A DNA stretch of 64,000 nt from Butyricicoccus pullicaecorum (lineage in GTDB: Bacteria; Bacillota; Clostridia; Oscillospirales; Butyricicoccaceae), in the NCBI GenBank assembly GCA_018366195.1, contig JAGZIN010000007.1:1-64000 (forward strand). Direction: 5' to 3'. This document shows, piece by piece, positions 25,470 through 35,231 of this stretch; positions within the stretch are counted from its first letter, which is position 1, and each line of letters begins with the position of its first letter. The position numbers were made by a program, and so were the translations under genes. Under the pieces are notes generated by a model. That model did no database searches. It was not told the origin of the DNA and saw nothing but the letters and a program-made list of their open reading frames with translations.

Positions 25470-26798
25470 TTACTCAGCACTGTCAGAAGCCTTTTCCTCA
25501 GCCTTCTTCTTGGACTTCTTCTTGGGCTTTGCATGGTCCTTGATGAAGCTAACCGCCTTGTCGAGCTTCATATCAGAGATAATGCTGTCTGCCGGCAGTG
25601 CCTTCTTGACCTGCTCAACTTCCATACCATACTGCTCAGCCAATTCCTTGTACTTTGCCTCGATTTCGTCCTCTGTGACGTCCAGATTTTCAAGCTCTAC
25701 AATCTTTTGCAGCGCCAGACGCACCTTAACCTGACGGTCTGCCTGCGGACGGAACATACCGCGGAACTGTGCCATGTCCATACCGTTCATCTTTGCATAC
25801 TGGTCAAGCTGCATGCCCTGCATCTGGAGACGGTAGCCGAAATCCTGCATCACATTGTCAAGCTGAACCTCAACCATTGCTTCCGGAATTTCAGCCTGCA
25901 TACCGTCGATTACAGCGGTCAGCAGTGCTTCTTCATAGTCACGCTCAAAGGTTTCGGTTCTCTGTGCCAGCAGGCGTTCCTTAACCTCCTTCTTGAGGTC
26001 CTCCACGGTCTCAGCAGTCTCAGAAACGTCCTTTGCAAACTCATCGTCGATTGCCGGCAGAATGGTTTCCTTTACCTCATGCACAGTGCACTTGAAGGTT
26101 GCTTCCTTGCCAGCCAGCTCTGGTGCATGGTATTCGGTTGGGAAGGTGACTACAACGTCCTTCTCCTGACCTGCCTTGGTGCCAATCAGCTGGTCCTCAA
26201 ATCCCGGAATAAAGGTGCCGGAGCCCAGCTTCAGGTCATAATTCTCACCCTTGCCGCCCTCGAATGCAGTGCCGTCAACAAATCCCTCGAAGTCGATGAC
26301 TACGGTATCATTCTTCTTTGCAGCACGCTCTACGGTCTCGGTGCGAGCCAGACGCTGTGCCATACGGTCGAGTTCTGCCTTTACGTCGGCAACCAGTACC
26401 TTTGCTTCTTCTTTTTCCACAGAGATGCCCTTGTAATCGCCCAAGGTCACTTCCGGCTCAACCGGAACCTTGCAAATGAGAACCACTGCGCCGGACTCTG
26501 TCATCTCAGAAATCTCAACGTCAGCCGGAGCAACTGCCTTGATGCCAGACTTTTCCAGTGCCTCCTCGTAAGCCTTTGGATAGCAGATATTGAGTGCATC
26601 CTCAAAGAATACACCATCGCCGTACAAACCTTCAATCACCTTGCGCGGTGCTTTTCCCTTACGGAAACCAGGAACAGTAATCTTCTTGCCATTTTTCTTA
26701 AACGCCTGATCCTTTGCGGTCTCCAGCTCTGCGGCAGAAATTTCAATAGTCAGTGCTGTAATGCTTTTTTCCAGCTTCTCAACATTTTTCAGTTCCAT
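25470..26798 (-). CDS. tig: Trigger factor (ribosome-bound chaperone, peptidyl-prolyl isomerase)
   Basis: A 442-residue chaperone that binds ribosomes at the tunnel exit. N-terminal ribosome-binding domain with the VPGFRKGKAPR signature (~44-54), a central FKBP-like PPIase domain (about 155-240; KNDTVVIDFEGFVDG), and a long helical C-terminal domain. The C-terminus ends in a Lys-rich stretch (KPKKKSKKKAEEK), which is longer and more basic than usual. AGGAGG precedes the ATG. First gene of the tig-clpP-clpX-lon-ysxC group. Confidence 0.97.
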   Translation of the reverse strand: MELKNVEKLEKSITALTIEISAAELETAKDQAFKKNGKKITVPGFRKGKAPRKVIEGLYGDGVFFEDALNICYPKAYEEALEKSGIKAVAPADVEISEMTESGAVVLICKVPVEPEVTLGDYKGISVEKEEAKVLVADVKAELDRMAQRLARTETVERAAKKNDTVVIDFEGFVDGTAFEGGKGENYDLKLGSGTFIPGFEDQLIGTKAGQEKDVVVTFPTEYHAPELAGKEATFKCTVHEVKETILPAIDDEFAKDVSETAETVEDLKKEVKERLLAQRTETFERDYEEALLTAVIDGMQAEIPEAMVEVQLDNVMQDFGYRLQMQGMQLDQYAKMNGMDMAQFRGMFRPQADRQVKVRLALQKIVELENLDVTEDEIEAKYKELAEQYGMEVEQVKKALPADSIISDMKLDKAVSFIKDHAKPKKKSKKKAEEKASDSAE

Positions 26799-26870
26799 TA
26801 CAATTTATTCCTCCTAAAATTGTATCCAATCTATTTTACCAGATTTTATCTGGAATTTCCATAGTTTTTT

Positions 26871-27572
26871 TTATTTTTTTAACAGAATGGGCGTGAAATC
26901 CAAATAATCCCCAGATGCCAAAATAAACTCGATGCCGTCCTGTATTCCGGTCACAGCCCAGCGCAGGCTGTCCGAATGCAGATGTCCATAGATACAGCGG
27001 CTCACGCCATATTTTTGCATCAGTGCAATGATTTCTCCGCACCGAAAATTCGCATAAATCGGCGGATAATGTAAGAAGCAGTAGATTTGTTCTGCTCCTG
27101 AGGCTTTGCCTGCCTTGAGTGATGTTTCCAGACGCAAAAGCTCCCGCTTAAAAATCTTCTCATCATGGCTTTCCTTGAAATCCTCCTCAAAGAACCACCC
27201 GCGTGTGCCGCAAATCGCGGTATTTTCATAGAGAAAGCTATTATTGTGCAGAAAATAAATGTTCTGAAATTCGTTTTCCTCCAGAAAGGCTTCCATTTTC
27301 CGCACGGTATTCCACCACAAATCGTGGTTTCCCTTGAGAATGATTTTCCTGCCCGGCAGCGCGTTGAGGTAGGCAAAATCTGCCTTGGACTGCTTAAAAT
27401 CAATGCCCCAAGAGAAATCTCCGCCAATGACAACCGTATCCTGCTCGTTCACGACTGCCTGCCAGCGCGTGCGCAGCTTTTCCATATAATTCTGCCAGCG
27501 TCCGCCAAAGATATCCATTGGCTTGTCAACGGAACACGCCAAATGCAGGTCTGCAATGGTATAAAGTGCCAT
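26871..27572 (-). CDS. Calcineurin-like metallophosphoesterase
   Basis: A 233-residue cytoplasmic hydrolase. The metal site motifs are in order: ADLHLA (D-x-H, ~7-11), GGDFSWG (GD-x, ~50), KGNHDLWW (GNHD, ~80), then HYPP and YGHLHSD. Members of this subgroup, often called YmdB/Mre11-like predicted phosphohydrolases, have no agreed substrate. Its ATG lies six bases after thrC, so it is the last gene of the lepB-to-thrC run. Confidence 0.9.
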   Translation of the reverse strand: MALYTIADLHLACSVDKPMDIFGGRWQNYMEKLRTRWQAVVNEQDTVVIGGDFSWGIDFKQSKADFAYLNALPGRKIILKGNHDLWWNTVRKMEAFLEENEFQNIYFLHNNSFLYENTAICGTRGWFFEEDFKESHDEKIFKRELLRLETSLKAGKASGAEQIYCFLHYPPIYANFRCGEIIALMQKYGVSRCIYGHLHSDSLRWAVTGIQDGIEFILASGDYLDFTPILLKK

Positions 27573-27578
27573 CGTGCG

Positions 27579-29066
27579 TTATAGAAGCAGGTCCAGTGTG
27601 GACAGGATTTCTGCCTTATCCACCACGCGGTCAAAGCGCGGTGTCTGATTGCCCAGCGCTGCAAGCGGAGCAGGCGCTTGACAGCCGGAAATCCGTTCCA
27701 GCTCCGCAAGCTGCTCTACCCCCTCGGCAGCAATCGGCTGCCCCAGTGCGGCAGCAACCGGCTTGCAGAACTTAAACGGGCTTGCAGTCGATGCCACAAG
27801 GACAGGGCTGTTGTCCCCGCTCTGTCTGCGATACTGTTCACATACGTGCACAGCAACTGCTGTATGGGTGTCACACAAATATTTCTGATGTTCAAATAGG
27901 TCTTTGATGGTCTGTGCAGTCTGTGCATCGCTGCAATATCCGGCTGCAAAGTTTGTGCGCAGCTGCTCCTTCAGTATATCGGACACATCGTAGCGCCCAG
28001 TCTTTGCAAGTACTTCCATCATTTCCCCAACCATTTTATCATTCTGCCCCGAAAGGAAGAAAAGTAAACGCTCTAAATTGGACGAAATCAAAATATCCAT
28101 AGAGGGAGAATCGGTTGTATAGAACGGACGGTTGCGGTCGTAAATGCCGTCCTGCTCAAAAAAGTCGGTTAACACATGATTCTGATTCGAGGCACAAATC
28201 AGCTTACCGAACGGTACCCCCATCTGTTTTGCAATATAAGCGGCAAGAATATTGCCAAAATTGCCCGTCGGCACACAGACATTAACCGTCTGCCCATGAG
28301 AAATCTTTCCTGCGGTCAAAAGGTCACAATATGCCGAAACATAATATGCAATTTGCGGTGCCAAACGTCCCCAGTTGATGGAGTTTGCCGAAGAAAACAT
28401 GAGACCTTTTTCGTTCAGACGCTTTGCAGCCTCGGGGTCGGTAAAGATACGCTTGACTGCCGACTGGGCATCATCAAAATTGCCTTTGATTGCGACAACC
28501 TCTACATTCGCGCCTTGCTGGGTTACCATTTGCAGCTTCTGCATGGGGGAAACACCATCAACCGGATAGTATACCATGATTTTGGTATTTGGCACATCTG
28601 CAAAGCCCTCCAGCGCTGCCTTTCCGGTATCTCCCGAAGTGGCAACCAGAATGCAGCAGGTTCGGTTCTCCCCTGTCTTTTTGAGCGATGCCGTCAGCAG
28701 ATGGGGCAGCATTTGCAGCGCCATATCCTTAAACGCACAGGTCGGACCGTGCCAAAGTTCCAGCATGTGCAGGTCATCTGCAAGGCTTACCACCGGAACC
28801 GTATTCCCGCCGCCAAACTTTTCATCTGCATAGGCAAGCTGTGCAAAGTGCGTCAGCTCCTCAGCGGTAAAATCCGTTAGAAACTTTCCCAAAATCATTG
28901 CCGCTCTCTGCTTGTAGTCCATCTGCATCAGCGCACGAAACTCATCGTGGGATAAGCGCGGAAATTCGGTTGGGCAGAACAAGCCACCGTCAGGCGCAAT
29001 GCCTGCTGCAATCGCCTGTGCAGCGCTGACACGCAGATTTTTATTTCTACTGCTTACATATTCCAT
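27579..29066 (-). CDS. thrC: Threonine synthase
   Basis: Converts O-phospho-L-homoserine to L-threonine with PLP. 495 residues, the length of the long (class II-like) form. The N-terminus YVSSRNKNLRVSAAQAI is typical, the PLP lysine lies in GPTCAFKDMALQ (~112), and the phosphate-binding glycine stretch appears as ATSGDTGKAALEG. AGGAGG precedes ATG at seven bases. It follows the dipeptidase by 16 bases. No other thr gene lies in the window. Confidence 0.96.
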   Translation of the reverse strand: MEYVSSRNKNLRVSAAQAIAAGIAPDGGLFCPTEFPRLSHDEFRALMQMDYKQRAAMILGKFLTDFTAEELTHFAQLAYADEKFGGGNTVPVVSLADDLHMLELWHGPTCAFKDMALQMLPHLLTASLKKTGENRTCCILVATSGDTGKAALEGFADVPNTKIMVYYPVDGVSPMQKLQMVTQQGANVEVVAIKGNFDDAQSAVKRIFTDPEAAKRLNEKGLMFSSANSINWGRLAPQIAYYVSAYCDLLTAGKISHGQTVNVCVPTGNFGNILAAYIAKQMGVPFGKLICASNQNHVLTDFFEQDGIYDRNRPFYTTDSPSMDILISSNLERLLFFLSGQNDKMVGEMMEVLAKTGRYDVSDILKEQLRTNFAAGYCSDAQTAQTIKDLFEHQKYLCDTHTAVAVHVCEQYRRQSGDNSPVLVASTASPFKFCKPVAAALGQPIAAEGVEQLAELERISGCQAPAPLAALGNQTPRFDRVVDKAEILSTLDLLL

Positions 29067-29082
29067 TTCAATTCCTCCTGTT

Positions 29083-30051
29083 TCACGCAGGTATTTTTAA
29101 CATACGGTTAAAAAATGCGTGTGCATTTCCAAACAGCAACGCATCTACTGTACGCTGCAAATAATTATGACGCAGCATATACTCTGCTAGTTTTTCCATA
29201 TCCGCAACGGTATCTATGCCCTCCGGCAAACGCTCACAACCATCTAAATCCGCCCCCATCGCAAGGCAGGACTCTCCGCCGCACGACAGAAAATGCTCCA
29301 CATGCCGTAAAACATCAGACAAGTCTGCCTGCTTGCCATCCCTGCGCAAAAAAGGGCTGTATAGATTGATGCCTGCCAGACCACCGCGCCGCACGATTTC
29401 AGAAAACTGTAAATCGGTCAGATTGCGCAGATGGTCGCAGCATGCTCTGCTATTGGAGTGAGATGCCGCAAAGGGGGCTTCGGTCTCCAGACACACGTCC
29501 CAAAATCCAGCCTCGGACAAATGCGATACATCAATTAAAATCCCCTGCTCCACAAAGCGACGTACCAATGCTTTTCCTTTGTCACTCAGTCCGGTATCAT
29601 TGCTAAACATCGCGCCGCAGGCGTATGGATTATAGCCGTTCCAGCTCAGCGATACCATGCGCACCCCCGCATCGTAGGCGCGCTGTACATGGGCATCGCT
29701 GGTCAGCAGCTCCGCCCCCTCAATGGACAAAAAGGCCGCATGCTTTCCATGTGCCTTTGCCCATTCCCAGTCCTCCATATCCCGACACAGCGTCAGCCAG
29801 TCTGCATTGGCAGAAAGCTCCGCTCTGGCAGTTTCCAGCAGTGCGTCCAATCGGCGGGCGGGTGGAACCTCCATCAGCGATTGACGCCGCGTATCGGTCG
29901 TTTTGGTGCCGCAAAACAGCGCAAACACCTGCGTATACATCGAATATCCGGACGCCTTTTTCCGGTCGATGCAAAGCGTATTGTCACGCAGATGCGCTCC
30001 CGTTTCATAGCACTCATACAAGGTATCACAGTGCAGGTCGAATAGCTGCAT
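29083..30051 (-). CDS. Peptidase M19 (renal-type membrane dipeptidase homologue)
   Basis: A zinc dipeptidase of 322 residues. The first metal motif is DLHCDT (H-x-D, ~5-10); a bridging Glu is in LSIEGAELL; later histidines in LIDVSHLSEAGFWDV and ASHSNSRA complete the site. There is no signal peptide, so it is cytoplasmic and may process D/L-dipeptides from the wall or diet. It is in the middle of the lepB-thrC operon. The C-terminal part matches family length. Confidence 0.9.
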   Translation of the reverse strand: MQLFDLHCDTLYECYETGAHLRDNTLCIDRKKASGYSMYTQVFALFCGTKTTDTRRQSLMEVPPARRLDALLETARAELSANADWLTLCRDMEDWEWAKAHGKHAAFLSIEGAELLTSDAHVQRAYDAGVRMVSLSWNGYNPYACGAMFSNDTGLSDKGKALVRRFVEQGILIDVSHLSEAGFWDVCLETEAPFAASHSNSRACCDHLRNLTDLQFSEIVRRGGLAGINLYSPFLRRDGKQADLSDVLRHVEHFLSCGGESCLAMGADLDGCERLPEGIDTVADMEKLAEYMLRHNYLQRTVDALLFGNAHAFFNRMLKIPA

Positions 30052-30062
30052 ATTATCCCCCT

Positions 30063-30410
30063 CTATGCGTCAAACGCATTTTCCAAGTGATAGATTTGAC
30101 GGGCAGGACCGCCCTCATCTCCATAAACTTCGATGACGTCCATACGCGGCTGCAACGACGTTGGATAGGTCTGCAGCCACTGCTCTGCCGTTAAAATCAG
30201 CCGTTCCTGTTTTCTTTGATTCACCGCTTCGCAGGCAGCACAAAAGCGCCCTGATTTCCGTGTTTTGACCTCAACGAACACAAGATACCGCGCACAGGCG
30301 GCAATCAGGTCAATTTCCCCCTGTCTGGTGCGGTAATTTTGCGCAAGAATCGTATAACCCTTTTTGCGCAGAAAGTCTGCTGCTGCCTGCTCCCCCCAAG
30401 CGCCGCGCAT
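30063..30410 (-). CDS. yraN: YraN/UPF0102 family endonuclease-like protein
   Basis: A 115-residue protein with the YraN pattern: GEQAAADFLRKKGYTILAQNYR, then GEIDLIA and LVFVEVKTRKSG, the D-ExK core of the restriction-endonuclease fold. The biochemical role is unknown. Its first base overlaps the last base of rnhB, the usual neighbour. Confidence 0.93.
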   Translation of the reverse strand: MRGAWGEQAAADFLRKKGYTILAQNYRTRQGEIDLIAACARYLVFVEVKTRKSGRFCAACEAVNQRKQERLILTAEQWLQTYPTSLQPRMDVIEVYGDEGGPARQIYHLENAFDA

Positions 30411-31057
30411 TATAGCTGTGCCTCCGGGTGAGCAGCATACAGTTTTTTCAAAAAAGTCTTTCGGTGAATGGGGCTTGCACCATGCTCTAAAATTGCTTTG
30501 GTATGCGCCTTGGTTCCGTATCCTTTATGCTTTGCAAAGCCATATTGCGGATATCGGGTATCCATTTCAATCATATAGCGGTCTCGTGTGACCTTCGCCA
30601 GCACCGAAGCCGCCGCAATGGACATGCTCTTGGCATCTCCGCCCACAATGCAGGCAGTTTCCACCGCAAGCCCCGGGTCCCGATTGCCATCTACATACGC
30701 ATAATCTGCCGGAACCGAAAGCCCCGCCGCTGCCTGCCGCATCGCCTGATAGGTTGCCTGCAAAATATTGATGGCATCTATCGTTGTATGGTCTGCCGAT
30801 GCCACCGAAAAACTGATTGCCTTTTCGCAAATGATATCGAACAGGGCTTCCCGTTTTTTTTCGGTCAGCTTTTTGGAGTCATTGAGCCCCTCGATTTCAC
30901 AGCCGAGCGGCAAAATCACTGCTGCTGCAACCACCGGTCCCGCAAGTGGTCCGCGTCCGGCTTCATCAATTCCGCACACAGCCGTAAAGCCATTCTCATA
31001 CGCTGCCTGCTCCAGTGTAAAATCCACACCCTTATTTATCGTTTTCACGGTTTTCAT
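30410..31057 (-). CDS. rnhB: Ribonuclease HII
   Basis: Removes ribonucleotides and RNA from RNA:DNA hybrids. The type-2 RNase H core is present: GIDEAGRGPLAGPV, LNDSKKLTEKKR, and the later Asp in YAYVDGNRD plus KVTRDRYM. I choose ATG 31057 (215 residues), which follows GGAGG, though only three bases away; it overlaps ylqF by 26 bases. GTG 31027, giving VDFTLEQAA, is a plausible alternative and fits the shorter family N-terminus. Confidence 0.93.
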   Translation of the reverse strand: MKTVKTINKGVDFTLEQAAYENGFTAVCGIDEAGRGPLAGPVVAAAVILPLGCEIEGLNDSKKLTEKKREALFDIICEKAISFSVASADHTTIDAINILQATYQAMRQAAAGLSVPADYAYVDGNRDPGLAVETACIVGGDAKSMSIAAASVLAKVTRDRYMIEMDTRYPQYGFAKHKGYGTKAHTKAILEHGASPIHRKTFLKKLYAAHPEAQL

Positions 31058-31913
31058 ACACCTCCGGTGTTTCCAAGGTGATTCGTCCCAAAACGCCGCC
31101 GCGAAATTCATCTAACAGGATACGCGCCATTCGTTCGGTATCAATTTCTCCGCCGGAAATCAAAAAGCCGCGCTTTCTGCCTGCCTGCTGCAACAGCTCA
31201 TAGCCCAGAAAATCCGAATTTTCCGGAATGGTCAGCTGATAACGGTCGATGATTGCCTGCGGGGCACGCACTGCCAAAATTTCAAACAGCTTGCAGGCAA
31301 GCGTTTCCGTGTCCAGAATATCGTCCTTGACCGCGCCTGTGACCGCGAGCAAGATGCCCACCCGCTCGTCATCAAACTTAGGCCAAAGGATACCGGGTGT
31401 GTCCAAAAGGTCGATGCCGCCCTGTACACGGAACCACTGTGCGCCGCGCGTCACGCCCGGCTTATCTGCTGCCTTTGCTGACTTACGCCCCAAAATACGA
31501 TTGATGAATGTAGATTTTCCGACATTCGGGATCCCTACGACCATCACACGAACGGCACGTCCGGTCTGCCCTTTTTCATTCCAAGCCGAGATTTTATCCG
31601 CGAGCCGCTCACGGGCTGCCGCGCCAAACCGCGCAGTTCCCGTTCCGTGCTGACTATCTGTCTCAAGCACCGAATACCCCTGCGACCGGTACCATGCTGC
31701 CCAGCGTCTGGTTTCCTCCGCATCTGCAAGGTCTGTACGGTTTAGGATGATCATGCGCGGCTTTTCTCCGGCGATTTCGTCCATATCCGGATTGCGGCTG
31801 ACCTGTGGAATTCGCGCATCTACCAGTTCACAAACCAAGTCGATATTTTTGAGATTTTCCAGCATTTGCCGCCGCGTTTTCGCCATGTGCCCCGGATACC
31901 ACTGTATATTCAT
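31032..31913 (-). CDS. ylqF: Ribosome biogenesis GTPase YlqF (RbgA)
   Basis: A circularly permuted GTPase needed for 50S maturation, 293 residues. The permuted order is visible: G4 NRTDL comes first (~59), then G1 GIPNVGKSTFINR (~128-140), G2-like T in KPGVTRG, and G3 DTPGILWP. The N-terminus WYPGHMAKTRR is diagnostic, and an ANTAR-like C-terminal domain follows. Directly downstream of lepB with no gap. Confidence 0.96.
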   Translation of the reverse strand: MNIQWYPGHMAKTRRQMLENLKNIDLVCELVDARIPQVSRNPDMDEIAGEKPRMIILNRTDLADAEETRRWAAWYRSQGYSVLETDSQHGTGTARFGAAARERLADKISAWNEKGQTGRAVRVMVVGIPNVGKSTFINRILGRKSAKAADKPGVTRGAQWFRVQGGIDLLDTPGILWPKFDDERVGILLAVTGAVKDDILDTETLACKLFEILAVRAPQAIIDRYQLTIPENSDFLGYELLQQAGRKRGFLISGGEIDTERMARILLDEFRGGVLGRITLETPEVYENRENDK

Positions 31914-32480
31914 TTACTGAATTCCTCCAAATGAGTGAAATGGGAATATCACACCCAGCACATGCCCGATGACATACTGTTCATCGACCAGACCAATCTG
32001 TGGGTCTCGGCTGTCGCTGGAGCGGTTGCGGTTGTCCCCCATCAGAAACAACTGTCCCTCCGGCACGGTCAGCGGAAAGGCAGTGCCTTCTGCGGTATAA
32101 GTTGGCTCTTTGATATAAGGTTCGTCTAGCACCTCACCATTCACCATTACGTCGCCGGTTGCAAAATTGATATCCACCGTGTCACCGCCGACTGCAATGA
32201 TGCGCTTGACCAGCGGTCCATACTTCGATGACTGCTTGTTTACGACCACAACATCGCCGCGGTCTGGGGTATATCCCAAATTGCTGACAATCATCATATC
32301 ATGGTCGAGCAGCGTTGGCTCCATCGACCGTCCATCAACTGCAATCATGCGAAATAAAAAAGTAAATATCACAACAACCAGAATCAGCGAGAACATGATA
32401 GATTCGCTCCAGTCGAACAGACTGGAGGAAAAACGTCCCTGCTGCTCCTCATTGCGTTCCGATGCCGCTTCCTGATTCAT
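31914..32480 (-). CDS. lepB: Signal peptidase I
   Basis: Removes signal peptides from exported proteins at the outer face of the membrane. 188 residues with a single N-terminal membrane anchor (about 28-46). Catalytic Ser52 is in GRSMEPTL, the general-base Lys92 in LVKRIIAVGGD, and box E is GDNRNRSSDSR. ATG 32480 lies eight bases after GGAGG; a closer ATG GAA TGA is a dead end. It heads the lepB-ylqF-rnhB-yraN-dipeptidase-thrC run. Confidence 0.96.
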   Translation of the reverse strand: MNQEAASERNEEQQGRFSSSLFDWSESIMFSLILVVVIFTFLFRMIAVDGRSMEPTLLDHDMMIVSNLGYTPDRGDVVVVNKQSSKYGPLVKRIIAVGGDTVDINFATGDVMVNGEVLDEPYIKEPTYTAEGTAFPLTVPEGQLFLMGDNRNRSSDSRDPQIGLVDEQYVIGHVLGVIFPFHSFGGIQ

Positions 32481-32518
32481 TCCATGTTCCTCCCTTAAAT
32501 GGATTGACATACGCCTTT

Positions 32519-32547
32519 ATTATAGTACGAAACCCTGTTATACGCAA
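32519..32547 (-). promoter_or_regulatory. SigA-type promoter of the lepB operon
   Basis: Minus strand: TTGCGT (32542-32547), 17-base spacer, TATAAT (32519-32524). Confidence 0.8.
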
Positions 32548-32633
32548 CCAAATCTTACAATTTTTATTTACAGCCGCTGTACCGGCTCACAAACTTGGCA
32601 CACAGGACTGTCCGGCGTCCGGTCAGTATCCTT

Positions 32634-35012
32634 TCATCGTTTTCTCATGAATGGTGCGGCAGATTTTGCCATGAGCCGCTTGGTTCCCTTTTCTGCAAAT
32701 GCAATTTCGAGAAGCTGGTCACCACCCATCGGCTTGGCTTCGGTAATCATACCTGCACCAAATACCTTGTGTACAACTTGCTCTCCGACAGCAAACGATA
32801 CCGCCGGTGCCGCAGACGTGCTGAGCGCAGAGGGCGAACGATAGCTTGGATTCACGCGCCGTTCGGTTGATGTCTGACTCCCAATTTCTGACAGCTGCTG
32901 ACCGCGTGACAGATTGGAGTCCAGCAAAGACTCTGGTATTTCCTGCAAAAATCTGGAAGGACGGGCGTAGCGTGTTTGACCATACATGAGCCGCCGTTCC
33001 GCGCAGGTCAGATACAGCTGTTCCTTTGCCCGTGTCACTGCTACATAGCAAAGGCGGCGCTCCTCCTCAATGTCTTCCTCATTGTCCTCTACCCGAAAGC
33101 TTGGAAACAATCCGTCCTCCATTCCACACAAAAAGACAACCGGAAACTCCAGTCCTTTCGCCGCGTGCATGGTCATGAGCATGACAGTGTCCTCAGTATC
33201 TGCTTGTTTGTCCGCATCGGTATAGAGTGCCATTTCCTCCAAAAATCCAGACAGGGTCGGCTCCTCACTTCCTTCCTCATAGGAAACGATGTTGGACTTC
33301 AACTCCATGATATTCTCCAATCGGGAGCGGGATTCTGCGTCGTTTTTGTTTTCGAGCATCTCCTGATATCCGGTCAAATCCAGCATGGCTTCATAGAACA
33401 CAGGCAAGGATACCTCGTCCAGCAATTTGCGAAGCGCTGCAATCATCTGCGCAAACTGCTTCATGGCATTGGCACTGCGCCCCAGCTCACTGTATTCGTC
33501 CGCATGCTGCACCACAGAAAAGAGCGAGATGCCCTGCTGCTCCGCCAGCTGTTCTGCCAGCTCCACCGAACGGGTACCGATTTTACGCGCAGGCACATTG
33601 ATGATTCGTTTGAGCCGCAGCGTATCGTTTGGGTTCTCAATCACCCATAAATAGGCAAACATATCCCGAATTTCCGCACGGCTGAAGAAGTCGCGTCCCC
33701 GATAAATCTGATACGGGACAGAATGTCTGCGAAAGGCAGATTCTACCGCATTCGACAACACATTATTGCGGTACAAAACAGCAAAATCTCTCCATTTTTT
33801 TCCCTGCTGTACGCCCTCCAGCACATGACGCACAATATATTCCGCCTCATTCTCCTGTGTATCCGAACGATGCAGCTTGATTTTGCAGCCGCCGGTCTGC
33901 TCCGTCCAAAGCTCCTTTCCCTTTCGGTTCTGATTGTTTCGAATCATTTCATTTGCGGCGTTCAAAATGACATCGGTTGAGCGGTAATTCTGTTCCAGAC
34001 GAATGACCCGCGTATTTTGATACTGCTGCTCAAACTCCAGAATATTCCGAAGCGTTGCCCCTCGGAACTTATAAATAGACTGGTCATCATCACCAACCAC
34101 ACAGATATTTTGGTATCCACCTGCAAGCAGCGCAGTCAGGACATACTGTGCATGGTTGGTATCCTGATATTCGTCTACCAAAACATAGCGGAACTTCTGC
34201 TGATAGTGCTCCAAAATATCCGCATGCTCCCGCAGAAGCTGAATGGTCTTGAGAATGATGTCATCGAAATCCAGTGCATTGTTCGCCCGCATTTCCTTTT
34301 CATATAGCGCATACAGCTCCGCGATTCGCCCCATATAATACTCGCCGCGCCGCTCTACCTCAAAGGTGCGCGGTGTAATCAGGTTATCCTTAGCGCGGCT
34401 GATTTCCTGCATCACCTTACGCGGTTCAAATACCTTATCGTCCAGTTTCAGCTTGCGAATCAACTCGGTTATCACACGCTTTTTATCATCTTCATCATAG
34501 ATGGTAAATGTACGGCTGTAACCAAGGCGCTCGATATCCCGACGCAGAATCCGCAGGCAGCAGGTATGAAAGGTATGTGCCCAAATCATTGCGGCATCAG
34601 CCTGCCCCACCGCACTGGTCAGGCGGTCCTTCAGCTCCTTTGCCGCCTTGTTGGTAAAGGTAATGGCAACAATCTGCCACGGCTTCACCGGTTCGACGGC
34701 ACACAGCTGCATGGCACGTTCCCGATGCTCCGGGACAGGATTTGACAGATAATCTGCCAAAAACGCCAAATCCTCCATACCCGCTCCCGACGTTGCATAC
34801 GGACTGTCATACCCGTGCCCAAAACGCAAAATATTGATGATGCGATGAATGAGTACGCTGGTCTTTCCGCTTCCTGCACCCGCCAGCACAAGCAGCGGTC
34901 CTTCCGTACAGAAAACCGCCTCCCGCTGCCGGTCATTGAGGCGGGAAAACACCTGCTCAATGACGCTCCGCCGAATCGCCGCAAATTGTATATCGAATTT
35001 CGTAGGTTCCAT
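32634..35012 (-). CDS. pcrA: UvrD/Rep-type DNA helicase PcrA, with an insertion between motifs I and Ia
   Basis: A superfamily 1A 3'-5' helicase for repair and plasmid or fork processing, 792 residues. Motif I GAGSGKTSVLIHR, Ia ITFTNKAAKE, II VDEYQDTN, III GDDDQSIYKFRGA, IV EQNYRS, VI VAVTRAKEQLYL are all present. Between I and Ia about 50 extra residues are inserted (an acidic and hydrophobic segment ending in EPVKPWQI), which the Bacillus-type enzyme lacks. The C-terminal SH3-like module (VGEQVVHKVFGAGMITE) interacts with RNA polymerase in PcrA. ATG 35012 follows GAGG; a GTG six codons earlier is only the frame's limit. Confidence 0.94.
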   Translation of the reverse strand: MEPTKFDIQFAAIRRSVIEQVFSRLNDRQREAVFCTEGPLLVLAGAGSGKTSVLIHRIINILRFGHGYDSPYATSGAGMEDLAFLADYLSNPVPEHRERAMQLCAVEPVKPWQIVAITFTNKAAKELKDRLTSAVGQADAAMIWAHTFHTCCLRILRRDIERLGYSRTFTIYDEDDKKRVITELIRKLKLDDKVFEPRKVMQEISRAKDNLITPRTFEVERRGEYYMGRIAELYALYEKEMRANNALDFDDIILKTIQLLREHADILEHYQQKFRYVLVDEYQDTNHAQYVLTALLAGGYQNICVVGDDDQSIYKFRGATLRNILEFEQQYQNTRVIRLEQNYRSTDVILNAANEMIRNNQNRKGKELWTEQTGGCKIKLHRSDTQENEAEYIVRHVLEGVQQGKKWRDFAVLYRNNVLSNAVESAFRRHSVPYQIYRGRDFFSRAEIRDMFAYLWVIENPNDTLRLKRIINVPARKIGTRSVELAEQLAEQQGISLFSVVQHADEYSELGRSANAMKQFAQMIAALRKLLDEVSLPVFYEAMLDLTGYQEMLENKNDAESRSRLENIMELKSNIVSYEEGSEEPTLSGFLEEMALYTDADKQADTEDTVMLMTMHAAKGLEFPVVFLCGMEDGLFPSFRVEDNEEDIEEERRLCYVAVTRAKEQLYLTCAERRLMYGQTRYARPSRFLQEIPESLLDSNLSRGQQLSEIGSQTSTERRVNPSYRSPSALSTSAAPAVSFAVGEQVVHKVFGAGMITEAKPMGGDQLLEIAFAEKGTKRLMAKSAAPFMRKR

Positions 35013-35192
35013 TTTGGTATCCTCTCTCACATAAACTAAATCACACGTCTTTGTGATTCCATGTATATAGAATTATATCATATCTACCCTTATTTTTTAA
35101 GCCCAATTTCATCCCACTCCGCATTGCCGCAAGCTGTCACAGCATCAGCATACATCACAAAAAAGTCATGTTTTTTTGTGTGATATCTCCAA

Positions 35193-35222
35193 TTGTTTTC
35201 AGCAATTATGTGGTAATATAAT
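35193..35222 (+). promoter_or_regulatory. SigA-type promoter of the fucosidase gene
   Basis: TTGTTT (35193-35198), 18-base spacer, TATAAT (35217-35222). In the interval 35013-35192 the only other structure is a hairpin with A6/T7 arms (35153-35184). Confidence 0.55.
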
Positions 35223-35231
35223 AATTTATAT

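Noticed and set aside
22879..25470. CIRCE or CtsR operators before clpP, clpX or lon
   Set aside because: Neither the TTAGCACTC-N9-GAGTGCTAA repeat nor the heptad GGTCAAA tandem was found.
25425..26864. A 479-residue open frame opposite trigger factor
   Set aside because: Antisense shadow; the other strand gives a complete trigger factor with an AGGAGG site and all domains.
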